The translations under genes were made by a program, and so were the position numbers. Source: Selaginella moellendorffii (taxonomy: Eukaryota; Streptophyta; Lycopodiopsida; Selaginellales; Selaginellaceae). Taken from it: a stretch of DNA of 64,000 nt. Shown one piece after another: positions 33,467-45,307 of this stretch. The notes below the pieces were generated by a model that was not told the origin of the DNA, searched no databases, and worked only from the letters and a program-made list of their open reading frames with translations. Every line of letters begins with the position of its first letter. Positions within the stretch are counted from its first letter, which is position 1. The stretch spans positions 2,236,994-2,300,993 of the forward strand of contig NW_003314271.1 in the NCBI RefSeq assembly GCF_000143415.4, in the 5' to 3' direction.

Positions 33467-35432
33467 ATGGGACTTCTCCCTCTCCTCCTCCGCGGAGCGC
33501 CAAAGCGCTTCCTCCGCGCTTCCGGGAGCTATCGATCGCTCTACGAATCCAATTCGCGGCGGAGGCGGCACGGCACGGATGCAGCAGCGGCGGATCAGGC
33601 GGTCAACTCCAGGGCCGATCATCGCCCCGACGATCAGGTTCGCGAATTCCATGGCGATGGAGGTTGAAAATCTGTGATATTTCGGGGCCAGATGCTGGAT
33701 TTTCCAGGCGCCAAGGCCGCATTCACCTCGAGGATGGAGTTTATCTCGCCCAATGCGGCCGAGGCCGTGCCGTGCTTCCGGATTCTCGACGATCTAGGGC
33801 GTGCTCTCGACGGATCCGACATCCCTGAGGTATGTGGGGAAGAAATTTCTTGTAGTTTGGATTGGACGATTGGTTTGGTGGGTGGAGAAACATCGATTTT
33901 TTGATAGTTTGGTATGAATGATTGGTTTCTTTTTGGTTCCAGGTCGATTCTTCCTTGGCGGTGAAGATGTACCACACCATGGTACGATTGCAAACCTTTG
34001 ATAGCATTTTCTACGAGGCTCAAAGGCAAGGCCGGATTTCTTTCTACTTGACTAACATAGGCGAGGAAGCGCTCAACGTTGCATCCGCGGCAGCTTTGAC
34101 AAAAGACGACGTTGTCTTTCCCCAGGTGAGGATTAGATTCTTGGAGGATAGAAAAACAAATCGCTTGTTTTTGTGTTGTCACCATAGCTTTGTTTGCTGA
34201 TTTTTCTTCTTTCTTCTTCTTTGGCTCGGCAGTATAGAGAGCATGGCGTGCTAATGTGGAGGGGTTTTACGCTTGACGAGTTTGCCAACCAGTGCTTTAG
34301 CAACGAAGCTGGGCACGGGAAAGGTAGGCAAATGCCGATTCACTACGGCTCGGAAAAACTTAATTACTTCACAATTTCGTCACCCATAGCGTATGTAATT
34401 CTTCTCGTTCTTTTTCCTCTATTGATTGACTCTGTCATCTTTCTCTGTGATTCAGGACGCAACTTCCTCACGCCGTAGGAGCAGCTTATGGACTAAAAAT
34501 GGACAGGAAAAATGCGTGTGCCGTGACTTACTTCGGTGACGGTGGATCGAGCGAGGTGGAATAACTCGTACGCAGTAGCTTTATTGATCTCTTCCCATCC
34601 TTTTTCTACAGGGTGATTTCCATGCTGCTTGTAACTTCGCGGCGGTGCTAGAAGCCCCCGTCCTGTTTGTATGCCGGAACAATGGCTATGCAATAAGCAC
34701 TCCAGCATGCGAGCAATACAAAGGCAAGCACTCGATCCAATTGCTAGCGTTTGTTTTAACAACTTCACAATATTTCTTTCTTTTCTTGAACTTTGATGCT
34801 CCAGGCGATGGAATAGTGGTGAGGGGCCGAGGCTATGGCATGACGAGTATCAGAGTTGACGGAAACGACGCGCTGGCAGTCTTCAAAGCCGTAAGCGCAG
34901 CTCGCAAGCTCGCAGTGGAACAAAGCAAACCCGTCCTTATCGAGGTATTCTCTGAGCAACACGCCTTTCTTTCTAGGGACCACATTCTATAACTCAGTGT
35001 CGCTTTCGAGCATCTCAGGCAATGACTTATCGCGTCGGGCACCACTCCACGTCCGACGACTCCACAAAGTACCGGAGTGGAGAAGAGATTGCGCACTGGA
35101 GAAGCGTCCGCGACCCGGTCCTGCGCTTCCGGAGATGGCTTGAGAGCAACGCTTGGTGGAGTGTCGAGGACGAGAAGGAACTCCGAGGAGCGGCGCGAAA
35201 AGAGGTACATTGAATTTCTTCGCAAGCAACCATCAACATCGCTTCTTCTACACAAAAAATACGAAACAAACAGGTGATTAGTGCAATGAACCAAGCCGAG
35301 AAGAAGAACAAACCTCCATTGTCCGAGCTCTTCACGGACGTATACGACACTCTTCCGAGGAATCTGCTCGAACAGGAGGCCACGTTACGAGACACGGTAT
35401 CTAAAAATCCACCGTCCCTGGCCCCGCACTGA
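33467..35432 (+). CDS. Branched-chain 2-oxoacid dehydrogenase E1 alpha subunit, mitochondrial
   Basis: ATG at 33,467 gives a Leu/Arg/Ser-rich mitochondrial presequence; exon 1 ends at 33,637, exon 2 starts at 33,692, and about seven further short introns follow. Stop TGA at 35,430-35,432. The protein is the thiamine-diphosphate-binding E1 alpha subunit of the complex that oxidatively decarboxylates the oxoacids of Leu, Ile and Val. Conserved blocks in order: [76 protein letters not shown], the diphosphate-binding [29 protein letters not shown] and the phosphorylation loop [19 protein letters not shown] with its regulatory Ser. Length and all motifs are as expected; the gene looks intact. Confidence 0.94.
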
Positions 35433-35683
35433 CAGGTAAGCCAACTTTAAAGCTCTGGAATATCCTGGACAGGGAATCAAAGTCCATTGCATGGATAAGG
35501 ACGTCATTCTGCCACTGAATAGTCCCCAGTCGTGATATTCCGCTTGATTTCTTTCTTTTCCTTCTCGAATTTTTTTTTCCCTCCTTCCCGGCCTCGACCT
35601 GTGGATAGATAAGCTGGTCTTATCCGCCTCTTGGCTCCCCACTGATCTTTCGATCCATCGTCAAGGTGTCTTGAGTAGATAAG

Positions 35684-36567
35684 ATGTTCAACATTCCAGC
35701 TTGTAACTTGATTGGCGAAGAGCCGCTGGCAATGACCGGTTGGGTCCTGAGGCACATCAACGAGGGTCAGGCGCCTGCCAGTCCTCGTAAAGGCGAGAAG
35801 ACGAGCTGTATGGAGCCGACGAGTGAAGAGGCTGCCGAGTTTGATAAGCTCGACTTCCTCAAGTTGGATGGAGTCGACCGGCAGGGGCGGAGGATCGTTC
35901 GCATCGTTGGCAAGTTCTTCCCAGGTACTTTGGAGATCTCTTCCTCTTTGCTCGTCTAGAATTGTTCTGACCATCGTGCTTTCCAGCCGCTGCCTTTAGC
36001 AAGGACAAGCTCCACGCCTACATTCTCCACAAGCTCAAGTTCCTGAGCGTGGAGGCCGGTGGCCCTTCCTTCGTTGTCGTCTACTTCCACACCGGCGTCG
36101 AGAACAGCGTCAACAATCCCGGCTTGCTCACTCTCAGATGGCTCTACGAATCGCTGCCACCGGAGTCCAAGCACGGGATCGACGCCATCTACTTCGTCCA
36201 CCCGGGGCTCCAATCCAGGCTTCTCCTCGCTACTCTCGGCCGGATGTTCCTCAGCGAAGGGTGAGCAAAATGCAAAATCCTCTGTATCCCCCCTTCTCAT
36301 CTTTTCTCCATCTCGAAAGTAGCTCTTTTCCTGTTCCACAAGCTTAACTTCGTGATCTTCCTGTGCCACAGCTTCTATGCGAAGGTGAATTACGTCCCCC
36401 GAATCGAGTTTATGTGGAGCTACATCGATTCCGACCAGCTCGAAGTCCCCGAGTTCGCGTGGGAGTATGATGACAACTTGGAGTGCCGGCCTTACTTCGA
36501 CTATGGATCGGCGTCCGAGGATCTCAGGCACGTCCCTCACATAGGACACCCGCACTGCGTGACGTAG
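35684..36567 (+). CDS. Divergent CRAL-TRIO (Sec14-like) domain protein, 236 aa
   Basis: Three exons: 35,684-35,924, 35,987-36,260 and 36,372-36,567, with clean GT-AG junctions that keep frame. After an N-terminal region rich in Glu and Lys, the domain begins near LDGVDRQGRRIVRIVGKFFP and continues with LHAYILHKLKFLSVEAGG, FVVVYFHTGVENSVNNPG, LRWLYESLPPESKHGIDAIY, FVHPGLQSRLLLATLGRMF and FYAKVNYVPRIEFMW. This is the short, divergent CRAL-TRIO fold found in GDAP2 and in plant proteins such as At3g10210, as I recall them. Lipid binding is likely by family but not shown. It starts 250 bp downstream of BCKDH E1-alpha on the same strand and ends 111 bp from the convergent RopGEF stop. Confidence 0.83.
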
Positions 36568-36678
36568 AAGATGCCGACTCGCACGAGCCTGTGATGTAAA
36601 TAAATCGTCCCGACGTATCTGTAAGTGGTCCTTGTCCTACTCTACCAAGGAATCTATCCTGCCTCCACCCCCTTCCTC

Positions 36679-38923
36679 CTAGTCTCTTCCCGGAGGACTG
36701 TGCACGCTCTCGAGATGCCGGGCATAAGAGAAGTTCTTGAGTGGCTCTGGCTTCCTGGGACGATCAAACTTTGGCGATGGCGACGTTGCTGTGAGGCTCA
36801 ATCCGGTCTCGTCTTTGCCAGGGAGATCGAACTTGGGCGAAGCTGCTTCTGCTGGCGGTGGTGCCTTGATGAAATCCCCGAAGCCTTTGGTGTCAGGAAT
36901 CGATGTTCTAATCGGAGGTATCTTGCTTAAAGCTGCGGGAAATATCTTTGGTGCTGGATCCTCGGCTGGTGTTGGATCGGCGGTCATTGCAAGCTCATCA
37001 ATGTGGAGGACGTCATCTATACGCGATATAATGCTGAACGCCAAGCTTTCCAAAACACGCGAATAGCTTTCCAGGATGGACTGTCCGACGTCCTGCAGAA
37101 GGAACATTGGCCCGTCACCAAAAGCATGTGCTTGCCGCATACCTTGTTATACTGGATCTTGTGAATGTCCAAGAGAGTTTGCGGTAGTCCCGGGAACTTA
37201 TGCTTTAAGCAAAGCAGGAGAGTTTCGGCTCTGGCTATTAAGGTCTCTCGCCGGTCGCCGTCTCCGACCAAGTCCTTCATAAGTCCACCCCAGGAAGATC
37301 TGGCATTGGGCTTTCCATCGGTATGAGGATGCCTCGAGCTTACTTTCCGTTTCCACGTATGAATAGCGGCTTCCACGCGGTTGGCGATCTCCAGAATGTG
37401 GTGCTCGGATGCCATGGTCAGCGTGGCCAGCAGAGCTTCAGGAGAGAATTGCTCGAAAGATAGGCAGCGATAGAAACCTTCGCCTAAGCTTGATCTCCCA
37501 TTCTGCAAGAAAAAACACAAACATTTACATTTGCGAACTCCAATTGAGGACGCTTACCTTTGGAAGAGATTCCCAATACACCTCAGGCACGTCCATTTCG
37601 GAAAGTACCTGTGCGTTAATGGCCATTGAAGCTTTCAAGACCTGATTAATACTGTCCTTCTGATGTTGCAGGCGCTTCTTCGACTCGGCGGACAGACCAT
37701 TAGCGGGAACTCTTGGCGTAGGCAGCCACCATTTTTCTTCTTGCCTCGGTAGCGATTTCCTTGGAGTGCCTTGCTCTTCCGCTTCAGACATAGCGACACT
37801 CTGGTCGACATACCAAAACTCAGTCTTTGAGAAACCATCCAGACATTCCTGTATGGAAGAATTAGTTATAAGCAGCTGCCGATCAAACTAAGACAAGCTC
37901 GTTACCAGTAACATCATATCAAGTTTCCGCAACGCTGGTAGATTTATGTGTAGATCTGCCCGGGGATTACTGACCATAACCTGCAAACAAAGATCCGGAT
38001 CTTACGCCGTCACACGTCAAGAACAGCAAACACACCTCAACACTACTGCCGTCCGGAAATGTCTGCCAAGTCGGAACGAGCTCGACGATGTGATCGGTAA
38101 CAGACAGTATCCATTCCATCTCTCGTCGCCACATTTTCTTCTTCTCCACGGATAGAGGCTCCAACCTCCAAAGCTCTCCAAACACGGATGCTGTGACAAT
38201 ACCACTCAATCAATCACCCTCCGCATACGAAAAAAGAAGGAAAAAAAAGAAAAGACACACCAGAAAGGTTCGTGATGGCATTCGAGATCGCCAGTGCAGT
38301 GCACACACCTTTACTGCCTCCAGACATATCCTCGCCCAGCAATAATCTCGCGAACCTCTCCTTCATCATCTCCACTTCTGCAAACGAGCATCTCGAGGTG
38401 TTCTTTAAAAAGCCCGTGAAAGCGGAAAAAACAAAGTGCTTACCAGAGGCCTCAGTCTCCCTCTTCTCTCTTTTCTCCTCCCACATACGCGTTCCTTGTT
38501 TTGTGCCCGAGAATGGCTTGGACAGCATGCCCTCGTGCTTCAAAGGCCAGCCGGGAGACACTCCACTGGGAGCTTGCTTCTCTTCGGGGTGCCAAAATGG
38601 CTCCCTCGGACTATAGCCACCATCGTCGTCGAAATCCAAGCTCGCGCTGGAGCTAGTGCTTGGGTACTCGAGCCGGTCATCGCGAAGAGCGTTTGGATGC
38701 TTCTCCCCGGCGCCGAAGTAGGCATTGATATGCAATGCCTTCATACGTTCCGCCGCCGCTGGGAAAAGGAAGCGAAGAAACAACGATCAGTGAGCACGAA
38801 AACTAGGAAGGAAATGCCTCTACCTCCACCGGGCGCGTGATCTTTCGACTTTGATCTCCAGCCGTTGTCAGCAGCAGCTCCAGATGCATACACACCCTCG
38901 ATGATGCTCCCCAACCTCGCCAT
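36679..38923 (-). CDS. RopGEF, ROP guanine nucleotide exchange factor with PRONE domain
   Basis: Minus-strand multi-exon gene, ATG at 38,923 ([15 protein letters not shown]), TAG at 36,679-36,681. A variable N-terminus of about 130 residues leads into the plant-specific PRONE domain: [117 protein letters not shown]-type sequence, [29 protein letters not shown] and [24 protein letters not shown] proteins load GTP onto ROP/RAC small GTPases at the plasma membrane, downstream of receptor kinases, for polar growth. The C-terminal tail (about 100 residues) is Pro/Ser-rich and probably autoregulatory. All PRONE blocks are present. Confidence 0.94.
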
Positions 38924-39655
38924 CGCGGCCTCATTCTCGACGCCTAGCCATCACTCTGCGCTCCAGGGCTAGAATCTTGAACAGAAGCCCTGATTCACTG
39001 CGAATCTGCCAAGCTCGATCCAATGCAGGTCCCAAGAACTCCACATCACAGCTCAAAATCCAGACCTAGCGGACGCGCCTGGTGACTGATCGCGCCAGCA
39101 GCTCGTTCGATCCTCCCCGAAATCTCTCGATCCCTAGGACAAATATTTTACCCTGCCGGAAAGATCGCTCTTAAGCCTAGAGCTCCGCCATAGCGCCAAA
39201 CCTTGCTTGCTTTCGGAGCCACAAGCCACTCGAAAGCTTCCACGTGGCAGCATGCTGATACGTCAGCGTGCTATTGGCTCCACGGCTGGCTCGCATTGTG
39301 GCCATGTCACCAAGGAGGTTTTTATGATCGATGGAGGGTCGTGCCTTGCAAGAACCGGCACGTCGGGAAGGACCGGTCCCACGCATCGGTCAATGATTCG
39401 CAGGAACCTCCGGTCCATTAAACTAACCACGACTGCCAAGGCAATAACAACACGTCGTTCGCACGCCCGGATTTTTAAGCGCGCGAACGGTTCTTCTGTT
39501 GGGCTGAAATATACTCTTTACACTGGGCGAATATTCTAACACATGGCCTAAAAAAGAATCGTTTCTAACGGAGAAAATTGTGCGAGAGACGATTCTGCTA
39601 CTTTCGCAAGCCGACGGAATATTCTCCAAGGAAGAACCCTAAAACGAAGAAGAAG
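38924..39655. other. RopGEF upstream region and HIG1-like 3' flank
   Basis: Short ORFs on both strands show no domain. No repeat or obvious TATA element assigned. Confidence 0.4.
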
Positions 39656-40084
39656 CTAATGCTCTTGTGCTGCTGCCGCTAGCTTGAGGTTATTCTTCTC
39701 GCGGCGATCCAAGTACTCGAGAAATCCAGCTCCGGCCAATGCCATAAGCGTCACTCCTTGCGCGTGGACCCTGAATCGCAGCAAAGATTCGATTACATTT
39801 CTTCTTTCTTGCGATCGATCGAACTCTTACCTGGCGTGGAGCAATTTGAGACTCAATTTCTCGTGTGGCTTGGACAGATTCCACAAGATCGAGGAGCCAA
39901 GCGTGGTGCCCCAAAAAGTACCTGGAGATAATCGATTGGATCGTCATCGATGAGACAACGCACTGCTCTTACCGATCGTCTTGAGCTTGTTCTCGCGCAC
40001 CCAGGAGCTAACCCGGCTCACAGTGCTACCGCCACTGCCGCTGGAAATGGATTCTTCGCCGCGAGACATCGTCAATGAAGCCAT
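39656..40084 (-). CDS. HIG1-domain (hypoxia-responsive family) mitochondrial protein
   Basis: Three exons on the minus strand: start ATG at 40,084 (MASLTMSRGEES; a second in-frame ATG at 40,069), exon 1 to 39,973, a middle exon, and a last exon ending at the TAG at 39,656-39,658. About 100 residues. The core reads WVRENKLKTIGTFWGTTLG, then ILWNLSKPHEKLSLKLLHAR and VHAQGVTLMALAGAGFLEYL. This matches the plant HIG1 proteins such as At5g27760 (two transmembrane helices joined by a KP-x-K-x-SxKxxHAR loop). HIG1/Rcf proteins sit in the inner mitochondrial membrane and assist respiratory supercomplexes. The exon boundaries fall after KTIG and HAR. It is divergent from the KNL1-like gene. Confidence 0.85.
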
Positions 40085-40410
40085 GCGCTCCCCTTGATTC
40101 TCCAGCTCCTTTTAAATCGCGATGAACAGAGAGGCCGGTCGCGAAGTAACCACTGGAATTGCCAAAAACGAAGAGACCTAGCAGCCATTCGCTTCCAACG
40201 TGGCGGCGGCCAAGTACTCAACGCGTCAGACCTCCATGCACCACGTGGCACTCTCGATGCTTGACACGTCATTAAGGTTACAGCCATTGGATCAATAACA
40301 AGAGAGACGTTGGGAAATTTTGAAATGGGGAGGCTAGGGTTTGTGGGATCGCTGGAGAGGCGCGGAATGCCGCTGCAGAGATCGAGGTAAATAAATAGGA
40401 GTAGCCGAGA
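40085..40410. promoter_or_regulatory. Divergent promoter between HIG1-like and KNL1-like genes
   Basis: 326 bp. CTAGGGTTT at 40,334-40,342 is a telo-box-like motif about 70 bp before the KNL1-like ATG. Confidence 0.45.
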
Positions 40411-42787
40411 ATGGCAGCTGCGGCGCTCGATCTGGCGCTACGCTTCGGTGAAACGCCGACGCTGGACGTTTTCGAGGACGACACGACGATTCCCCGGAGG
40501 AAGAAGAGGCGCTCTTCGGCCAGACGAGTAAGCTTCGCCGAGATTCAGACCGTCCATGTCTTTCCTAGGGACGATGAGTACGCAACTCCTCCTGGAGGAG
40601 TAGTGGAGGTTGCCTCTCAGCCTCTACGCAAATCTCCAAGGCTTGCCGCTAGGAGCCAATCTCTAGACTCCACAGACCATAATCCCATCGCCAACGCCGC
40701 GTAAGTTTGTTTGCTTTCTAGGAAGATAAAAACTGACGCTCCACAATGAATGTAGATCTGAGGATGATGAGGAGGCTGCTGGCCCAGTTGATATCAATCA
40801 CATCGTTCAAGCCAACCTGGGATCTCCTTCTCTCGAGGACGATATCACGTTGGATAGCACAACGTTTTCAGCTAAACTCTGTCGATTCAACGACGATGAC
40901 ACAGCGGCTGAAGCAGAGGAGGTCTCCAGGCGTCCCGGATCACTGGAAAGTGATATGAGCTTCACGGTGCAAAATCCTCGAAGACCACCAGAGGCAGTGC
41001 CAACAGATTCGCCGCCAGTTTCTCTCGATCGGACCCTGTCAATGCAGTACACGGAGATGGTTGACGCTGGGGCACTGGCTCAAAAGCGTCGGAGAGTTTT
41101 CAGAGCTTCTCCTCGTTTCAAGGGGAAGGAAAACAGGAGTCCACTATCTTCAGCGAGATCCGTCCCACCGAAGAAGCTCCAGGACATCACTGTACCTCAA
41201 GTCACTTCGAGTCCATCATCTCCTGCGAGAGCAATCCCACCGAAGAAGCTCCAGGATATCATGGTACCTCAAGTACTTTCAAGTCCAAGTCCATCATCAC
41301 CTGCGAAGGCAATCACAGCGAAGAAGCTCGAAGGCATCACTCTACCTCAAAGTCCACCAATTCCTGAGAGATCCACCACACCGAAGAAGCTCCAAGACAT
41401 CACGGTAACACCCCAAGTGACTGCACGTACATTATCTCCTGTAAAAGCAACCGCACCAGAGCAACACCAGGACATCACAGTCACTCCTCAAGTGCCTTCG
41501 AGTCCACCGTTTCCGACGTCAATAGCGCCGGAAGAGCTCAAGGGTACGGTTACAGCTCAAGTTCCTCTTCAAGATCCTTCCGCTGTGGCGAGCCCTAACA
41601 TCCAAATGAATTCCAAGTTGCCCGCTGTCGACCAGGAGAAGGAACTTGCTGAGTTGCGAAGCGAACTCCAGGTATTGTCTTCTGCTAGTTTTTTTGGCTT
41701 CTTCTGAAGAAAAATGAATTACAGGAAATGCACGATAAGAACGAACAACTGAAAGCAATCATGAAAGAACTGGAAGACCAGAAACGAGTGTTTTCACTGA
41801 CGTCGGAGTCGTGCAAGATGGAGCACTTCAAACGTCGAATGATTCACAAAATACAGGTTAGATCTACTGTATAAAGAGCTTTTTTTTTCTTAGTGCTTCA
41901 TAACAGGGCTGGCACATTACCCGACTCGTCAGCGAGCGAGACAGTTATAAGCTTGATATAAGCCACGGCTACAGGGTGAACCAAAGGTATTATTTCGTAG
42001 CGTTTTTTTCCTGTTCATGCTAAAGACTGCAACAGCATAACCATTGAAGGAAAGGGATCAGCTTCCTCTGCGTGGATCCAATTAACACCTGATTTGAACT
42101 TCATTGAAAAGGTTATTTGGACTTGCGGTTCAACGTTCTTTACTCACATGGATGAAAGTTTTACAGGGATTTCCTCGTATGAATTCGGCGCTTCTGTTTC
42201 AGTCGTTGCTACCTGCTGAGAAGCACCGAGTTAAGCAGCTTAAAAGCCTTCCAGCAGCCATGCAGGTATGGGTTGTTTTGATTCACTCTGTATGTTTTTC
42301 TCATTGTCTTTTTAATTGTTATAGCAAAGCAGCGATCTGGTTACGAACTTGATCCAAGTCGCCACGGAGGCTAGAGATTGTCGAGCACATCATCGGTGCT
42401 TGGATTCGGTTCTTTTCACGCTCAATAAAGGTTCGTTTGCTGATTCTATTAAACTCATTTTATGAATCCTCCATTTTTCAGACCACGGGATATGTTTGCA
42501 ATACGACTTCATGAACTATAGATTGCGCCTGAAGATAACACTTGTTTTCTCGTTGCAATCACTCTGCACGTAAGCTCTTCTTAGCATGTTTTTTAAATTG
42601 ATGTTCTGTGTCTCTCAGTGGGCAATATCCAAAAGCCATCATGCCTTGTGAGGTACTTGTGGACTCGACAAGGAGAACACAGAGTGTTATTACAGAGGAG
42701 GACTTAAACACCGCAATTTACTCTCTTCCTGCCGGATATCAAAGGTTTCACCGTATATGTGCGTGCGTAGCTACATTCCTTCCGTGA
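40411..42787 (+). CDS. KNL1-like kinetochore scaffold protein
   Basis: ATG at 40,411; first exon to about 40,700, then a large exon and a series of small exons to a TGA at 42,785-42,787. Near the N-terminus RRVSFAEIQTVHVFPRDDEY holds RVSF, the PP1-docking motif found in KNL1 proteins, in the typical setting of an acidic/aromatic stretch. The middle (about 41,160-41,550) is a run of Pro/Ser-rich repeats carrying KKLQDIT-like cores. A coiled-coil segment follows (QEKELAELRSELQ ... MKELEDQKRVFSL), and the end resembles the KNL1 RWD region: QYDFMNYRLRLKITLVFSL, TGQYPKAIMPCEVL, then SLPAGYQRFHRICACV just before the stop. KNL1 connects microtubule-binding and spindle-checkpoint proteins at the kinetochore. 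Assignment rests on the layout and short motifs rather than strong similarity. Confidence 0.68.
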
Positions 42788-42877
42788 CTGGTTCTGACAC
42801 TTGTATCCGGCGCTGTAATTAACGACTCTCGCTTTCTCGATTCTCGACTTCATTCCTGGGATCTCTTGCGTTTAAGA

Positions 42878-43601
42878 ATGTTCTGCAGGAGGTCATCCAG
42901 TACATGGAGCAGCTGCGCATTTGCCTCTGGATTTTTGAGCACCAATACCATGTGTGGAAGAGCCGCAATCCGGCCTTCCATCGCTGCAAGGTACTTGTTA
43001 TAGAGTTTGAGTTTGAGAGTGCACTGATATCTTACCAGATGCCTTACCAGATGCTTTGGAATTGTTCACCCCCGTATCAACGCCGATTATCGGACACACG
43101 GACGCTGGCAGATGGTTTGCAGCAGCGAAATCGTGGTACCTGTTACATGAAAGTTTTCAGTTGCATAATTCGTTTGACGTGTAAACTACCATTTCTCCAG
43201 TTCTAGCTTCTGCTTTGGTTGGAACAAGGTGTAAACAAGGATAACCCCTTCTGCGTTGCTGGCTACTGCTGGATGGTAAGCTTCATATCTACACAAAAAA
43301 AAGTAATCAGACTGAAAGTACGTTTGCAGGGTGACGAGGATTACCTTGCGTCTCCAGAACAGTCCCAGAGCTCCAAAGTTGTGTTTTTATTGATCGAGAG
43401 TTCCTGGATTCTAAGGAACAACGAAACAAGTCACGGTAAGCTCTCTCGATCAGCACGGTTTTTCTTTACCTGACTCCCACGGTGGGTGTGTATCGTCGCC
43501 CAGATTCCCATGGCGCTCCAGCCAGGGCTCTCGCCAACGCCGTCTTGCCGCTGCATTTTGGACCAACGATGCAAACCTTGAGCACCTTGGAAGTTGGGTA
43601 G
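42878..43601 (+). CDS. Small multi-exon predicted gene with transit-like N-terminus, unknown function
   Basis: Tentative model. The ATG at 42,878 opens MFCRRSSSTWSSCAFASGF, a Ser/Arg/Ala-rich stretch like an organellar presequence, up to a GT donor after IAAR near 42,990. Frame-keeping introns then join CFGIVHPRINADYRTHGRW, LLLWLEQGVNKDNPFCVAGY, GDEDYLASPEQSQSSK, SSWILRNNETSHDSHGAP and ANAVLPLHFGPTMQTLSTLE, ending at the TAG at 43,599-43,601. I recognise no domain. The gene would start 90 bp after the KNL1-like stop and end 95 bp before the EF-hand gene. Other splice choices are possible, so the protein should be treated as provisional. Confidence 0.4.
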
Positions 43602-43696
43602 TTTCTCCTCGCTTCTTCCGCTCCTCTCATTTTTTTTCTCTTTTATGTTTTACTTTAGGGTTCTTCAGCAATGCATTGGTGAGGAAGGGACAAAAA

Positions 43697-44499
43697 ATGG
43701 GCAACACATCGTCCATGCTCACGCAGTACGATATTGAGGAGGTCCAGAGCCACTGCAAAGGAATCTGTAAGTGTTCTTCGATCAATTAGCTGGGCTCCAG
43801 AAACAATGTCTTTTTTCTCTCCAGTCTCGCAGAGAGAAATCATCTCTTTGTACGAAAGGTTTTGCATTTTGGATCGCTCTGGCAAAGGCTTCATCCTCGA
43901 GGACGAGTTCATGGCAGTTCCCGAGTTTGCATTGAATCCTCTAGCTCAGGTGAATGGCTCTTTCTAGCTTTTTCGTGATCTCCTCCATGCCTTTGATTTT
44001 TCCAGAGACTCCTCAGGATACTCGAGGGCGTGAATTTCAAGGAATTTGTTCTGCTGCTGTCGGCATTCAGTCCCCGAGCCAGCTTCAAGGAGAAGATGGA
44101 GTGTAAGGAACTCCTTCCGCTTTTCCCATCGCCTTATGGTGTTTCTTTTTCAGTCATTTTTAAGGTGTATGATTCCGATGGCGATGGGAAAGTGACAACA
44201 AGTGACATATTGGGAGTCCTTCGTGATCTTTCTGGTTCTTTCCTCACCGAGAAGCAGCGAGAGGTAAAAGCAAGCGCTTCCTTCTCTGTCGTTTCACAGC
44301 TTTCTCCTGTTTGCCTAGCAAGTCGTGATCCAAGCGCTGGATCAAGCAGGGTTCTCATCTGGCTGCATGCTCACTTACGAAGACTTCGTGAAGGTAAGTA
44401 CCCAAGCTTCTTAAGTTCACATAGCTTTGCCGCCTTTGTGTCCCCTAGGTGCTTGTCAAGGCAAATCTTAAAATGGAGGTGGAAGTTCCTGTGGATTGA
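43697..44499 (+). CDS. Calcineurin-B-like EF-hand protein (At3g18430 type)
   Basis: ATG at 43,697, six or seven short exons, TGA at 44,497-44,499. MGNTSSMLTQYDIEEVQSHC opens with an N-myristoylation motif (MGNxxS). The first EF-hand loop is DRSGKGFILEDE, the third DSDGDGKVTTSD. The linking segments FSQREIISLYERFCILDR, LLRILEGVNFKEFVLLLSAF and FIFKVYDSDG, and the end LKMEVEVPVD, match Arabidopsis At3g18430 as I recall it. That family is the closest plant relative of the regulatory subunit of calcineurin, distinct from CBL proteins, with an unclear role since plants lack the catalytic calcineurin A. The gene looks complete. Confidence 0.9.
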
Positions 44500-45307
44500 G
44501 CACGAAGAAACAATGCACGATCCCACTAGTCCAAGCATCTCCATGAGAGAGGATCGTTGCGTGAGTTTAGATAATGTCTCAGTAAAAGCAGTGTGTAATC
44601 TTATGTCTTGAGTGAGTTCCAAAATGGCAGGGTCGTGAGGAGTCCGGTTCATCAAAGAAACTCTGGAAATAATTCAGCGTTTTCAAAAAAGCGGTGCTTG
44701 CAAGCTGATTTATTTTTACTTTTCTAAATCACAAATTCTAAACTCAGAAAAATAACCTTAACGAAGTATTAGAACATTACTTTCAACACCCCAATAGGAA
44801 AATGCCCAGATTTTAGCACTGTTACCCAAACTGAAGCCGCCACCTGGTGTTTTGCTTTTTACTACACGTTAAGGATATTGACAACGTTTGCTGACAAATT
44901 CCAAATTTACGATTTCATTTATAGTTGACACGTAATCTAGACTTCTTGCGTGGCTTTCTTGCAAATTTTAGGATGCGATGCCACACGGCACCTGTAAAGA
45001 ACAAGCACCACAAGAACTTACTTAGGAACTTACCAATACTTTAATTAAAGTCCACTGATACAGGAATGCACTTCGGTCCAAATATTTTTGAAGGACCAGA
45101 TACAGCATATGCCGATCCGATGGCCTCAAAAATATATAACAGCCTTCCCTCTCTCCCACAATGTGGTGTGAGCTTTGATTTTGGGTGAGAGGAGGAAAGA
45201 AGACGTGCTAGGGTTTCATCCATCGGAGCAGTGGATCGATCGGCGCCGTGACCGCCGCGAGAGAGATTCTTGCTTCGTCCTGCATTGTATCGTCGGGGCG
45301 ATCGATC
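44500..45307. other. EF-hand 3' flank and P1B-ATPase promoter/leader
   Basis: The EF-hand 3' UTR is followed by AT-rich sequence. CTAGGGTTT at 45,208-45,216 lies about 90 bp before the ATPase ATG. ORFs on either strand are short and featureless. Confidence 0.4.
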
